Position numbers and translations under genes: made by a program. From Acinetobacter sp. WCHAc010034 (GTDB lineage: Bacteria; Pseudomonadota; Gammaproteobacteria; Pseudomonadales; Moraxellaceae), in assembly GCF_001696615.3 (NCBI RefSeq), contig NZ_CP032279.1, positions 2,790,001 through 2,854,000 on the forward strand: a stretch of DNA of 64,000 bases, written 5' to 3'. Positions 1 to 8,243 of the stretch are shown one piece after another; within the stretch, counting starts at the first letter, position 1; every line of letters starts with the position of its first letter. The notes under the pieces were generated by a model. The model was not told where the DNA came from. It was given only the letters and a program-made list of their open reading frames with translations, and did no database searches.

Positions 1-474
1 CCCGGGATCAGCAGCGATTTCCTTTAAAATGCAATTGCGCCATTCATCTAAAGTGACTTTTGCCTCACTGACGGGAATATCCAGAATTCTGTATTTCTGG
101 CGCTTCATTTCCAGCAGGTACAAATAAGCATTGAATGCGCATGCCTGGCTATCCGCTTCATGCAAAAACGCGAAGTATTTTCCGAGATTCTTTAAGCCAT
201 AATTAAGCTGTGTTTGGATCGGCTCAGGCATTCTGCTGCAGCTGATCTTATCTATGCTTATACCATGATTGGGAATATACCTGATCATCCCGCCATGCTC
301 CCGGACAAGGGCCGCCAGGCGCTTAGCATGGGAGAGCGAGAAAATATAAGACTCCTCTCTAACAGCTTCCAGGCGCTTTATTTTCCGCAGCTCTTTTTCG
401 ATTTGCTCAGGTGTTTTTATCTTCGTTTCTTCATCTGGACTTTCCGCGTTAATGGCCTTATCTGTGTTGCACAT
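1..474 (-). CDS. Hypothetical protein, C-terminus beyond left edge
   Basis: An open frame of 158 codons runs without a stop from an ATG at 474 to the first base of the window, so the 3' end is missing. An AAGGA ribosome site lies nine bases before the ATG. The product is charged and starts MCNTDKAINAESPDEE; residues 20-45 are rich in Lys, Glu and Arg and look helical, and there is a Cys-Ser pair near residue 80. I recognise no family. It is clear of overlap with other genes and is the only credible gene in the first 1.2 kb. A longer overlapping frame on the plus strand is judged a shadow of it. It may be island or prophage cargo, given the integrase to its right. Confidence 0.6.
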   Translation of the reverse strand, partial: MCNTDKAINAESPDEETKIKTPEQIEKELRKIKRLEAVREESYIFSLSHAKRLAALVREHGGMIRYIPNHGISIDKISCSRMPEPIQTQLNYGLKNLGKYFAFLHEADSQACAFNAYLYLLEMKRQKYRILDIPVSEAKVTLDEWRNCILKEIAADPG

Positions 475-1075
475 AGAATATTGTCCTTATGGTTAACATT
501 AGCTCCGGTGTAAGTTTGCAGAATTTTAACGCAGCTTCAGCGCCGTACTTTTAGAGAAAGCCAATCCATTGGCAGGCCCCGGCTGCGCTGAATCCCGCAA
601 TGCATTTAGTCAACGCAACTTTGCATTCACCGTAATTATTAATGAATGGCTTCCGCCGGCGCGGGCCGGCACAAATGATGTTCAGAATGTCGCGCTGTAC
701 CAGGTGCGCATTTTAATATGCTGCTCTGCCGCGAACCTGAGTGCGAACCGCGTACTGCGAAATAGTAGGGAAGAGCCACGGCAATAAAACACAGCAGGCT
801 GATGTGCGCCTATATGGATACTTAAATAAAGTGCATGTGCTTGAGGGAGGGGACTATTTTTCTATATGAATTTGACTCCTGATATGGGAGCCAAACCCGA
901 AGGAAATAGCCCAGCAACAAGTAATTTGTACACTGTTATGTACACTGTGTTTTTGTGATAAATATTAATTGTTATTAAACATCGACTTATAAATATTGTT
1001 CAATTGACGCCACCCCACCAAAATTCTCGATTAAGTATGATCACTGTTCATCATATTTAATCAAAAAACTGAATA

Positions 1076-1112
1076 AAAGCCTTGGTTTAGACGTAAATCA
1101 GGGCTTTTTTTC
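1076..1112 (+). terminator. Rho-independent terminator
   Basis: A 13-bp stem (AAAGCCTTGGTTT paired with AAATCAGGGCTTT, two G-T wobbles) closes a 6-base loop and is followed by a T run. No plus-strand protein gene precedes it, so it may once have served an RNA gene or a lost gene at an integration site. Confidence 0.7.
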
Positions 1113-1148
1113 TGCCTGATGTTAATCACTGATGATTAATGTAAGTCA

Positions 1149-1206
1149 TTGATAATTGCTTTCTATCAAATATACTTGTGACACATTAGTGACACGCGTG
1201 TAACAC
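1149..1206 (+). promoter_or_regulatory. Integrase promoter with GTGACAC repeats
   Basis: TTGATA (1149-1154) and TATACT (1171-1176) are spaced by 16 bases and make a good sigma-70 promoter. The -35 is one arm of TTGATA-N9-TATCAA. Directly downstream lie two direct repeats GTGACAC (1178-1184, 1189-1195) and the dyad GTGTAACAC (1198-1206), ending just before the integrase ATG. They could be arm sites or an operator used by the integrase or its partner to repress itself; this is inference from position. Confidence 0.5.
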
Positions 1207-1535
1207 AGCCAATGCTCACAGATATACAAGTAAAGAATCTGAAACCAAAAGAAAAACGTTATTCAATCGCCGATGGGGAAGGTCTTTCTATCGAGGTGTT
1301 TCCAACAGGGAAAAAGAAATGGGTTCTTTCATACCGTATTGCAGGTAAACAGACCAGGAAACAATTAGGTGAATATCCTGATGTCAGCTGCAAAGAGATC
1401 CGCAGGATTGCCCGGGAATATAAAGCTGAAATTGCAGGAAAATCTAAAGCAGCACCCAGTTTAAAAAAAGTATGCGATGAATGGCTGGAGCTGATGAGTC
1501 CGCAATGGTCCAGCGAAAAATATATCAGCACTGTA

Positions 1536-1543
1536 AAATACCG
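1536..1543 (+). repeat. Target-site duplication, left copy
   Basis: AAATACCG abuts the left IS1 end; the matching copy is at 2332-2339. Eight to nine bases is the normal duplication length for IS1. Confidence 0.95.
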
Positions 1544-2331
1544 GGTGGTGTATCAAAAAGTATGCTAAAAAAAAGCAGGTTGAATTTTGATAAAATAGAG
1601 AAATGCAAATAACTCTAGAAATCAAATGTCCAACCTGCCTCAGTGACAGTATAAAGAAAAATGGCATCAAAGTAGATGGGAAACAAAACTACCAATGCAA
1701 AGACTGCAAACGTCAGTTTATTGGTGACCATGCTCTGAGCTATCTAGGATGTAATTCTGGCATTACTCGTAAAATATTACAGTTAATGGTCAGAGGCAGC
1801 GGTATACGAGATATCGCTGAAGTTGAGCGCATTAGTATCGGTAAAGTCTTACGGACTTTAACTGAATCGGCCTATCAAATTCAGCCTAAACAAAGTCATT
1901 ATGAATCTCTCGAAGTAGATGAATTCTGGACTTTTGTTGGAAATAAAAATAATAAACAATGGCTTATTTACGCCTACCATCGAGAAACAGGTGAGATTGT
2001 TGCTTATGTTTGGGGTAAGAGAGATTTAGCTACAGTCCAAAGGTTGAAGACAAAGCTTAAACAATTAGGTATTCACTACACCCGAATTGCAAGTGATCAT
2101 TGGGACAGTTTCATCACTGCTTTTAAAAACTGCAAGCAAAGTATTGGTAAGTTGTTTACTGTAGGAATTGAAGGTAATAATTGCAAAATAAGGCATCGAA
2201 TAAGGCGTGGTTTTAGAAGAAGTTGCAATTTCTCCAAAAAGCTTGAAAACCATTTTAAAGCCTTCGACTTAACCTTCTTTTACATCAATAATGGCTTCAT
2301 TTAATGTCAGCATACTTTTTAAAACACCACC
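1544..2331 (+). mobile_element. IS1-family insertion sequence, complete
   Basis: The element is 788 bp. Its left end GGTGGTGTATCAAAAAGTATGCT matches the inverted right end GGTGGTGTTTTAAAAAGTATGCT at 21 of 23 positions. It is flanked by a perfect 8-bp duplication of integrase sequence and contains one transposase gene on the plus strand. Intact ends, an intact gene and a perfect target duplication indicate a recent insertion. Confidence 0.95.
1603..2304 (+). CDS. IS1-family transposase, single reading frame
   Basis: This 233-residue protein catalyses transposition of the surrounding element. Residues 6-40 form a zinc ribbon (CPTC ... CKDC) followed by a helix-turn-helix stretch, and the C-terminal half carries the DDE-type catalytic region (EVDEFWTFVG, ASDHWDS, and a C-terminal RHRIRRGFRR basic tract). 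Unlike classic E. coli IS1, which makes its transposase by -1 frameshifting between insA and insB', this copy encodes the whole enzyme in one frame. Such single-frame IS1 members are known in environmental bacteria. Nothing suggests it is inactive. Confidence 0.93.
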   Translation: MQITLEIKCPTCLSDSIKKNGIKVDGKQNYQCKDCKRQFIGDHALSYLGCNSGITRKILQLMVRGSGIRDIAEVERISIGKVLRTLTESAYQIQPKQSHYESLEVDEFWTFVGNKNNKQWLIYAYHRETGEIVAYVWGKRDLATVQRLKTKLKQLGIHYTRIASDHWDSFITAFKNCKQSIGKLFTVGIEGNNCKIRHRIRRGFRRSCNFSKKLENHFKAFDLTFFYINNGFI

Positions 2332-2339
2332 AAATACCG
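2332..2339 (+). repeat. Target-site duplication, right copy
   Basis: Second copy of AAATACCG directly after the right IS1 end, identical to 1536-1543. Confidence 0.95.
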
Positions 2340-3215
2340 TTTGGATTACATTACAGAAGATTTTTTAAATCAGTCTTTAGATGAAATAACTCGAATGCAG
2401 GTTTCATCTAAGGTTAAAGAAATTGTGGCCAAGGGAACGCTGGAGACAGCTACAAGATCTTTAAGGCTATTGAATGCAGTGTTCAATTTTGCGATTGCTT
2501 CAGGTTATACAGAAAAAAATCCTTGCATCTTGGTGAGTGAATTAATTCCTGAGCATGAAGCGCAAAGCTATCCATGTTTGCCAGTAAGTGAAATGCCAGA
2601 GTTCTTCAGGCGTTTAGAGCGATGCAATGCTTTCCCAATTACTAAAATTGTTTTAAAGCTGGCATGTTACACAGGGACACGAATCAGTGAGCTTTTGAAA
2701 GCCCGCTGGGATACAGGTGAAATTGATTTTGAAAACAAAGTTTGGATTATTCCTGCATATCGGATGAAGCGCCGAAAAGAATTAATGGTGCCGCTAGTTC
2801 CCCAAGTTTATGAGCTGTTTTTAGGTCTATTTAATTCCCGGTCGGATGACGGATTTATTTTTAAGCATACACGTGAGCCTTGGAAGCATATGACTTCTGA
2901 AACTCCTTTAGCCGTTATAAAAAGAAATGGGTATGCAAATGAGATGGTGACGCATGGTTTTAGGACTTTGTTTTCTACTCATGCAAATGAAAGTAAATTA
3001 TTCAGATCGGAAGTAATTGATTACCAGATCGCCCATGTCAATAAATCCACAAGAGCCGATAAAACCAGCAAAATTTATAATAGGGCAGAGTACTGGCCAG
3101 AACGGATCGAGTTGATGACTTGGTATGCTAATGAAGTTGATCAATGGATTTTTTTATAGTCAGGATTTCTTGAATTATCTCGGCTCTACCCCTTAACTGA
3201 GAGCTTAAACAAGCA

Positions 3216-3626
3216 ATGCAATTTATATTGCAATCTTTTCCACGAACTTCGGAAGTTGGTGATCGTTTTGATGCACGTAAGGTAAGTTTTTTAAATGAAG
3301 GATTAAGTTATGGCAAGGTAATTTTACAAGATGCAATATCTGAGTTAGTCAAGGAGGGTTTCTTGACACCAGATAATCGCTTGACAGAAAAAGGATTATC
3401 GGATTTATTCTTGCCAAGTATTGAAAGAATTAAAGTCGATTTTTATGACTATTTAGATAGTTGTAATTTAAGTAAAGGTGATTATATAGATGCTAAGCGA
3501 CTTGGATTTGATTTTTTAATATCTTTAAGTAGTAGTGATAACGAGCTTTTCATGAGTAAAGTGTTACCAGATTTAATATCAGAAGGTTTTATCGAAAGAA
3601 AGAATGGCATGCTATACGTTGCATAG
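3216..3626 (+). CDS. Hypothetical island protein, winged-helix-like
   Basis: I do not recognise this 136-residue product. It appears to contain two similar halves, each a short helical unit ending in a phrase like VLPDLISEGFIERKNGMLYV or ISELVKEGFLTPDNRLTEKG. This is the pattern of a winged-helix fold with a 'helix - L.EGF - wing' end, so a DNA-binding or structural role is possible. It begins 56 bases after the integrase stop on the same strand, has no strong ribosome site, and ends just before a bidirectional terminator. The AT-rich base composition matches the genes to its right and differs from the core genome further along. Confidence 0.6.
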   Translation: MQFILQSFPRTSEVGDRFDARKVSFLNEGLSYGKVILQDAISELVKEGFLTPDNRLTEKGLSDLFLPSIERIKVDFYDYLDSCNLSKGDYIDAKRLGFDFLISLSSSDNELFMSKVLPDLISEGFIERKNGMLYVA

Positions 3627-3655
3627 TTAGATTATAATATAAAACCATAAAATAG

Positions 3656-3685
3656 AAAAAAGCTCTCTTAATGAGAGCTTTTTTA
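3656..3685. terminator. Bidirectional terminator between convergent genes
   Basis: AGCTCTC (3661-3667) pairs with GAGAGCT (3673-3679) around a 5-base loop, with an A run before and a T run after. It can end both the plus-strand gene at 3626 and the minus-strand ATPase gene at 3704. Confidence 0.85.
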
Positions 3686-3703
3686 ACATATTTCTTAAAC
3701 TAA

Positions 3704-6514
3704 TTATTTCTTATATTTACTATTTCTATATTTTTCACGTGGTGATTTCAAATTTAGATAAAACTTGTATAAATAGGCAAAAGAATATTTCTTAATCCCA
3801 CCAGGAATTAAAGTTACAAATATTATTCCATTTAAAACAAGCATTTCTTCAAAAGTATTAGTTGTTTCATTAATAAGTTCAGGATGATTCTCTTTAACAA
3901 TTTCAACTAATCTTTCAAAATCTTTCTGAAGTAAAGAAGATACCCTTAGATCATCTGGTACCTCGCTGGTTTGGATATCTTCAATGAAGTATCTAATAAC
4001 TTCATTTCCTGCTTCATTTGCCATATCTTTAAAGTAACTTTCAACCGCTTTGGCACGGACTGATCGTAATAAGCAATAATCTATACCAAGTACAGAGTCT
4101 CCTCTTCTTGCAGCATGATCTCTACGTTGTTCATCAATAGCAAACTTTAGCATATCTAGGAATGGGCGTAGACTAATAGTTTGGTTTGCATTTCTAATAT
4201 TTCTATACAAACCTTCATACGCATCTACAGAATCTAATTTTGGCTCTCCGAAGAATTTATTTACTAGAGGCCTTAATATATGACCATCATCAGGAAGTTG
4301 ATTAAAACTATTTTGCTTTCTGAGTTTTTTAATTACACTATTTTGGATAAATATTTTTTCAAAGTTTTGATTTAAGAAATCATAGAATGGAATTTCAGAG
4401 TTGGCATATATAATTTTAAAGAAAAAAGCGTACATTTCATCCTGTGACCATTCAAGATCTATTGTTAAAGAATATAGAGAGCGCTTATTTGTAAGATTAC
4501 CAATTTTCTCGAAAAGATCTTTTCTTAAAAATAATTTCGGTTGAATTCTATCCCAAGAATTTGATTGGCAAATCTTGATCAATGGTGAAATACCTTTATC
4601 CCAAGAAATAGGCTTTACGACAGAATCTAATTGATCAAATGTGGCAATTAATGTTTGATCTTCAGATCTTAAATAAGAATCAATATTTGAAAGTTCTAGT
4701 TCAACTTTAAAGTAGAGATTCTCTTCATGAATTATTTTTTTAATGTAGGAGTATGTTAATGCACTGTTGTCAATGATGAAGTCACAAGATGTTAGGTGCT
4801 TAAAGTAATCCATTTGCGCGAGTGCTGCCCATATATAGGCTATCCAAAACTTTCTGACTATAATCTCATTGTTTAATTCTTCTTCCTGTAGATGCGCAGT
4901 AAATTCAAAAAATCCATTTCTACTGTCACTTTCCGAAATAATATTTTTTATCAAAATTTTATTAGGGTTTTTTTCAGCTCTTTGCAGTAATCCTTTGACA
5001 AAATTTTCATTTTGTAATGCTTTATAAAAATGTGTTTTTCCTGTACCTTTACCACCAATTAAAAATTTAAATTCTGGTAAGAAAATATCTTGCATACATT
5101 TTCTTAAATAAAACTTTTTCTGTAAATAAATACTATCGAAAAGTATATTTTCTGAATATGAGTCAGGCAAGTTATTATATAAATCATCTACAATTATATT
5201 CTTGTACTCATTTAATTTCTCACTATCGTCGTATTGATTTTCAAGTTCATTCAGATCATCTAATAAACGTATAGTTTTTTCTAATTCGATATCATTAATA
5301 TTCAGGTAATCAATACCTTGAAGTTTTTCTAAAACATCACTCATATGAGTTAAGAATGGTGAATATGATGTTGGTGTATTATTTGATGAGAAATATATGA
5401 AATCTTCAAAACTTTCATCTTCTGTCCCAATTAGTTCTAATGCAGATTCACGAGGGAAGAAAAAGGTTGGAATAACAAATTCATCGTCATAATCTGACAT
5501 ATACTTTGCTATTTGATTAGTAATAGCATTGTGGCGTTTTCTCATATTTGTAGAAACAATTGATAAAACTATCGTTATTTTAGTATGGAGTGATTCGTCA
5601 GAATATTTATCAAGTAAAAATTCAATACCGGGCTTATTCTGAATATCATCTCCAAATAGAGCGACTACATGATCTGAAAGTTTCGATAGTACACCAAATA
5701 CGTTGTTAAAACCTGTCCGCGAATCAATAAGAATTACATCAGGTTCTACTTTATCCTGAATATCCTTAATTAGAGATTTCATATCTTGTAGAAAAACTGA
5801 CGGACCATATGTATCTAATCTTGAAAGTCCCTCTAAGTAGCTATTTTTTTCATCAGAAAATACATTACCTGCAGGCATCATATATATTGTGCCTTCACCT
5901 GAATATTGATTAGCGACTTGGTAATAATAATCCTCATTTATTATTGTATTATCATCAAATTTTTTATCGTTAAGATATTCGACTACACCATTTTTTGGAT
6001 TGCTAAATTGAGAAATTGAAAAGAAATTTAATAAGCCTGGTGCTTCGAAGTCACAGTCAATTATGAATACTTTTTTGCCAGCTTCTGAATAAAATCTTGC
6101 CAATAATGCGAGTGATGTTGTTCGACCAACTCCACCTTTATAGCTATAGAATGTGATTACATTTGAGTTTTCTGTGCCAGTTTCTGTTGGTTTATTGATT
6201 AAATTATCAAGAGATCTTCTCAAACCATAGTTTACATTTTGATCTTCAAGATATTGAAACTCCTCTTCAGCTTCTGAAGTATTATAAAAGGTGAAATATA
6301 CAGAGTTATTTTCTATTTTAAAATTTGTAGTTTCATCTCTGTTTTCTAATAACTCCTTTAGTTCATCTAAACTACTAATTTTGTCACTAGAAATAAAAAT
6401 ATCTATTTGCTGATTGATTCCAAGTTTAATATGAAACTTTTCTATAGTTTCATTGTTTTTAAGCTGTATTAGAGATTTTTCCATATCTCTAATATAATTG
6501 AATGATTTAAGCAT
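3704..6514 (-). CDS. Dual P-loop ATPase: MinD/ParA-like plus KAP/Sll1717-like
   Basis: The product is about 936 residues. Residues 1-110 are a leader rich in Asp, Glu and Lys. A MinD/ParA-type domain follows, with a deviant Walker A KGGVGRT near 128-134 (Arg where Lys is usual), a second motif FIIDCDFEAPG near 152 and Walker B VILIDSRTG near 262. A linker leads to a second NTPase with Walker A GGKGTGKT near 489-496, Walker B TLIATFDQLD near 623 and an arginine box KLFLRKDLFE near 662, the pattern of Sll1717/KAP-type P-loop ATPases. Its start overlaps the stop of the HEPN-like gene upstream, so the two are coupled. A GTG at 6520 is possible, but the AAAGG site fits the ATG at 6514 with 8-base spacing. 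AT-rich composition and the nearby integrase indicate horizontal transfer. Nucleotide-driven sensing or assembly in phage defence is inferred, not shown. Confidence 0.85.
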   Translation of the reverse strand: MLKSFNYIRDMEKSLIQLKNNETIEKFHIKLGINQQIDIFISSDKISSLDELKELLENRDETTNFKIENNSVYFTFYNTSEAEEEFQYLEDQNVNYGLRRSLDNLINKPTETGTENSNVITFYSYKGGVGRTTSLALLARFYSEAGKKVFIIDCDFEAPGLLNFFSISQFSNPKNGVVEYLNDKKFDDNTIINEDYYYQVANQYSGEGTIYMMPAGNVFSDEKNSYLEGLSRLDTYGPSVFLQDMKSLIKDIQDKVEPDVILIDSRTGFNNVFGVLSKLSDHVVALFGDDIQNKPGIEFLLDKYSDESLHTKITIVLSIVSTNMRKRHNAITNQIAKYMSDYDDEFVIPTFFFPRESALELIGTEDESFEDFIYFSSNNTPTSYSPFLTHMSDVLEKLQGIDYLNINDIELEKTIRLLDDLNELENQYDDSEKLNEYKNIIVDDLYNNLPDSYSENILFDSIYLQKKFYLRKCMQDIFLPEFKFLIGGKGTGKTHFYKALQNENFVKGLLQRAEKNPNKILIKNIISESDSRNGFFEFTAHLQEEELNNEIIVRKFWIAYIWAALAQMDYFKHLTSCDFIIDNSALTYSYIKKIIHEENLYFKVELELSNIDSYLRSEDQTLIATFDQLDSVVKPISWDKGISPLIKICQSNSWDRIQPKLFLRKDLFEKIGNLTNKRSLYSLTIDLEWSQDEMYAFFFKIIYANSEIPFYDFLNQNFEKIFIQNSVIKKLRKQNSFNQLPDDGHILRPLVNKFFGEPKLDSVDAYEGLYRNIRNANQTISLRPFLDMLKFAIDEQRRDHAARRGDSVLGIDYCLLRSVRAKAVESYFKDMANEAGNEVIRYFIEDIQTSEVPDDLRVSSLLQKDFERLVEIVKENHPELINETTNTFEEMLVLNGIIFVTLIPGGIKKYSFAYLYKFYLNLKSPREKYRNSKYKK

Positions 6515-6516
6515 TT

Positions 6517-7020
6517 TCACAACCTTTGAATTTCTTGCATTATCTCATTAGCAAGTTTATAAAATGTTTCAACATTTTTAAGAGTAATCTTACCTTCTAC
6601 ATGCATGTTTGATTGATTAAACCAATAGCGAACCTCAGCATCCCAATTTTTGTAAATTTGGATTACTTCGGGAGAAATATCTTTAGTATTGTCTATTAGT
6701 TTATATCCGCCCTGAAGTTTATTAAATGCATCGGTATATCGTTCAAATTTATGAACTTTGATATGTCTGTCAAACGTTAAATCATTCTGATTTAGCTCTT
6801 TTACTGGTTTATTTCTATCATAAGAAATTAAATGATAAATTCCGTATTTAACTGAGCACTCAATAATGTATCCACTTAAATAGAATAAGTTAAATATTAG
6901 CTGTTTCTGCTTTACCTTCTCTTGAGAGGTGGTTGCACTATTACTTTTGATACATTTAAGGATTTCCTCACAAGTGTACTGGTGCTTCCGCGCAGAGTTC
7001 AAGTATTCTTTATATTGCAA
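6517..7020 (-). CDS. HEPN-like domain protein, partner of the dual ATPase
   Basis: The 167-residue protein starts at a TTG with a well-placed AGAGG eight bases upstream; no internal ATG gives a sensible start. Residues ~47-65 (FYLSGYIIECSVKYGIYHL) match the long central helix typical of HEPN proteins, and AEVRYWFNQSNMHVEG near 129-144 resembles the second HEPN helix, with an Arg and a His but not the strict R-x4-6-H spacing. HEPN proteins are often RNases or nucleotidyltransferase partners in toxin-antitoxin and abortive-infection systems. Its stop overlaps the following ATPase start, so they form one operon. Whether the RNase residues are functional cannot be told from sequence alone. Confidence 0.7.
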   Translation of the reverse strand: MQYKEYLNSARKHQYTCEEILKCIKSNSATTSQEKVKQKQLIFNLFYLSGYIIECSVKYGIYHLISYDRNKPVKELNQNDLTFDRHIKVHKFERYTDAFNKLQGGYKLIDNTKDISPEVIQIYKNWDAEVRYWFNQSNMHVEGKITLKNVETFYKLANEIMQEIQRL

Positions 7021-7470
7021 ATCAAAAACCTCTTACGTTTTTTCACTCATCATAGTCTATATATTTATTTTTGAAACATTTTTTTTAATTTTCATGAACG
7101 TATAAATACTTCTTCCTACTCAGTTGAGTAGTCAGCAAACTTTCTTTGCTAATTCATTTTCCAGAGTTCTTTTTTGCTACCAACCAGTACAAGTACCTCC
7201 CTGATGTGTGATACTGACGGCATCAGATAGCTTAGCTCTCTTAATTTGTAGCCAATAATCTGTTAATAGGTTAGGCTAGAGTTCTGCTCTCAGTATAATC
7301 TCAATCAGCACAGTCCCAGCTTTTTTAATTTTTTCGGAAAGAGCTTGCGTAAAAGCTAAATCTTTTGGTTGAATAGAAGCCATGTTTTTTAGATTTTGGA
7401 CACAAAAAATCCCCATTTTTTAGAGGGGGAAATCGGCAATAATTGATCAAAATTAAAGTTTTAATGTGAG
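7021..7470. other. Spacer with possible gene remnant
   Basis: No intact gene is seen in these 450 bases. On the minus strand a frame from an ATG at 7383 to a stop at 7132 reads like protein (start MASIQPKDLAFTQALSEKIK) but has two internal TAG codons, the first at 7276-7278. It may be a decayed gene; I do not recognise its family. The promoter of the HEPN/ATPase operon should lie near 7030-7090. Confidence 0.4.
7403..7432 (-). terminator. Terminator of the gene at 7471-8118
   Basis: Read on the minus strand, CCCC and GGGG arms enclose a loop of about ten bases and are followed by TTTTTT. It lies about 40 bases past the stop of the upstream minus-strand gene. Confidence 0.65.
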
Positions 7471-8118
7471 TTATGCTGAGATTTCATTTTGAAAGTCTTC
7501 AGATTGTATTATATGCAAGAGTATCTGTTGAACTACCTTTTGATTTCCTTGGACATGAAAAAGTAATAACGAAAGAGTAGTGTAGTAAAAATTAATATTT
7601 TGTAATAATTCAACTTTTGTGTCAGTACTAAACCCAGTTTTAGGCTTATTGAAATAGGCTTTTATAAGTTCACCTTTGCCGTGTGTAAACAAAGAAAGCT
7701 TACTATATGACCCTAGATGTTTTTGAGTGAACTGACCAAACGTTTCACCAAAATTTTTGCTATCTTCAGTTTGAAAAGCATCTAAAGTTTTGGCCATCTT
7801 AGCGAAATCTGGAAAAGGTTTTACACCTTCAATTAAGTCAGATACATTTGTATTTGTAGACTTTTCAATGAATTCCACATAAAAACTTTTTATATACAGT
7901 TCGAGCATTGTTCTTGTTAAAGCAGCGACACATACAAATCTACCGTTTTTAATTAAAGCATCAATAGACTCAACTATTTGTCCAACAATACAGTAATAAG
8001 CTAGATTGATTTTTTTATAATCATCACTTAAGTCGAAGCTATCAATATCGATTTGATTTTGAATGAAGTTGTAACTTTGACGTAATTCGTTGAGTTTTTT
8101 TTCAACTTTAATATGCAT
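7471..8118 (-). CDS. Hypothetical protein, DUF5677/DUF6988-like
   Basis: The protein is 215 residues with a GGGAG ribosome site nine bases before the ATG and its own terminator. It is mostly helical. Residues ~57-85 (GRFVCVAALTRTMLELYIKS) carry the Arg-x3-Glu signature of DUF5677/DUF6988-like proteins, and SLFTHGKGE near 150 gives the conserved Ser/His part of that pattern. Such proteins are HEPN-related and mostly uncharacterised, and they often sit on islands. It is separate from the HEPN/ATPase operon and AT-rich like it. Family assignment is from motif memory only. Confidence 0.55.
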   Translation of the reverse strand: MHIKVEKKLNELRQSYNFIQNQIDIDSFDLSDDYKKINLAYYCIVGQIVESIDALIKNGRFVCVAALTRTMLELYIKSFYVEFIEKSTNTNVSDLIEGVKPFPDFAKMAKTLDAFQTEDSKNFGETFGQFTQKHLGSYSKLSLFTHGKGELIKAYFNKPKTGFSTDTKVELLQNINFYYTTLSLLLFHVQGNQKVVQQILLHIIQSEDFQNEISA

Positions 8119-8243
8119 TTTAGATCGCTCCCATTTATCAAATTTTAATCAATATAGTTAGTTTTCAGCACAACCAAATATATACACTTTAGTGGAAAAT
8201 TCATCGGTAATAACAAAATACTAGGTCTAATAGACAATTATCG

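Larger units (their letters stand above)
475..1211. other. Gene-poor spacer left of the integrase
   Basis: No convincing gene is seen in these 737 bases. They hold a spaced direct repeat of TGTACACTGT (927-936 and 939-948), a tail-like string GACGCCACCCCACCA around 1006-1020, a strong terminator (1076-1112) and the integrase promoter. A 72-codon plus-strand frame at 569-787 has no ribosome site and no recognisable product. Confidence 0.5.
1212..3159 (+). pseudogene. P4-type tyrosine integrase, split by IS1
   Basis: This is a phage/island integrase interrupted by an IS1-family element. The first part (1212-1543) encodes the N-terminal DUF4102-like arm-binding domain (LTDIQVKNLKPKEKRYSIAD and following). 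The second part (2340-3159) encodes the core and catalytic domain, with the first catalytic Arg in CYTGTRISELL, an HxxR box in HGFRTLFSTH, and the nucleophile Tyr in KIYNRAEYW. Removing the element and one 8-bp target copy joins STVKYR to LDYITED in frame and gives a 383-residue protein, near the usual ~400 of the family. The break removes the catalytic half from the N-terminal half, so the island probably cannot excise itself without an integrase acting in trans. The ribosome site before the ATG is weak. Confidence 0.93.

Noticed and set aside
214..513. 99-codon plus-strand frame near the left edge
   Set aside because: It is antisense to a longer minus-strand frame (1-474) that has a good ribosome site and protein-like composition.
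569..787. 72-codon plus-strand frame
   Set aside because: No ribosome site, no recognisable product, and in a gene-poor spacer.
960..1020. tRNA or tmRNA gene at the integration site
   Set aside because: The CCA-ending tail cannot be folded into a T arm and acceptor stem, and no tmRNA tag sequence is present.
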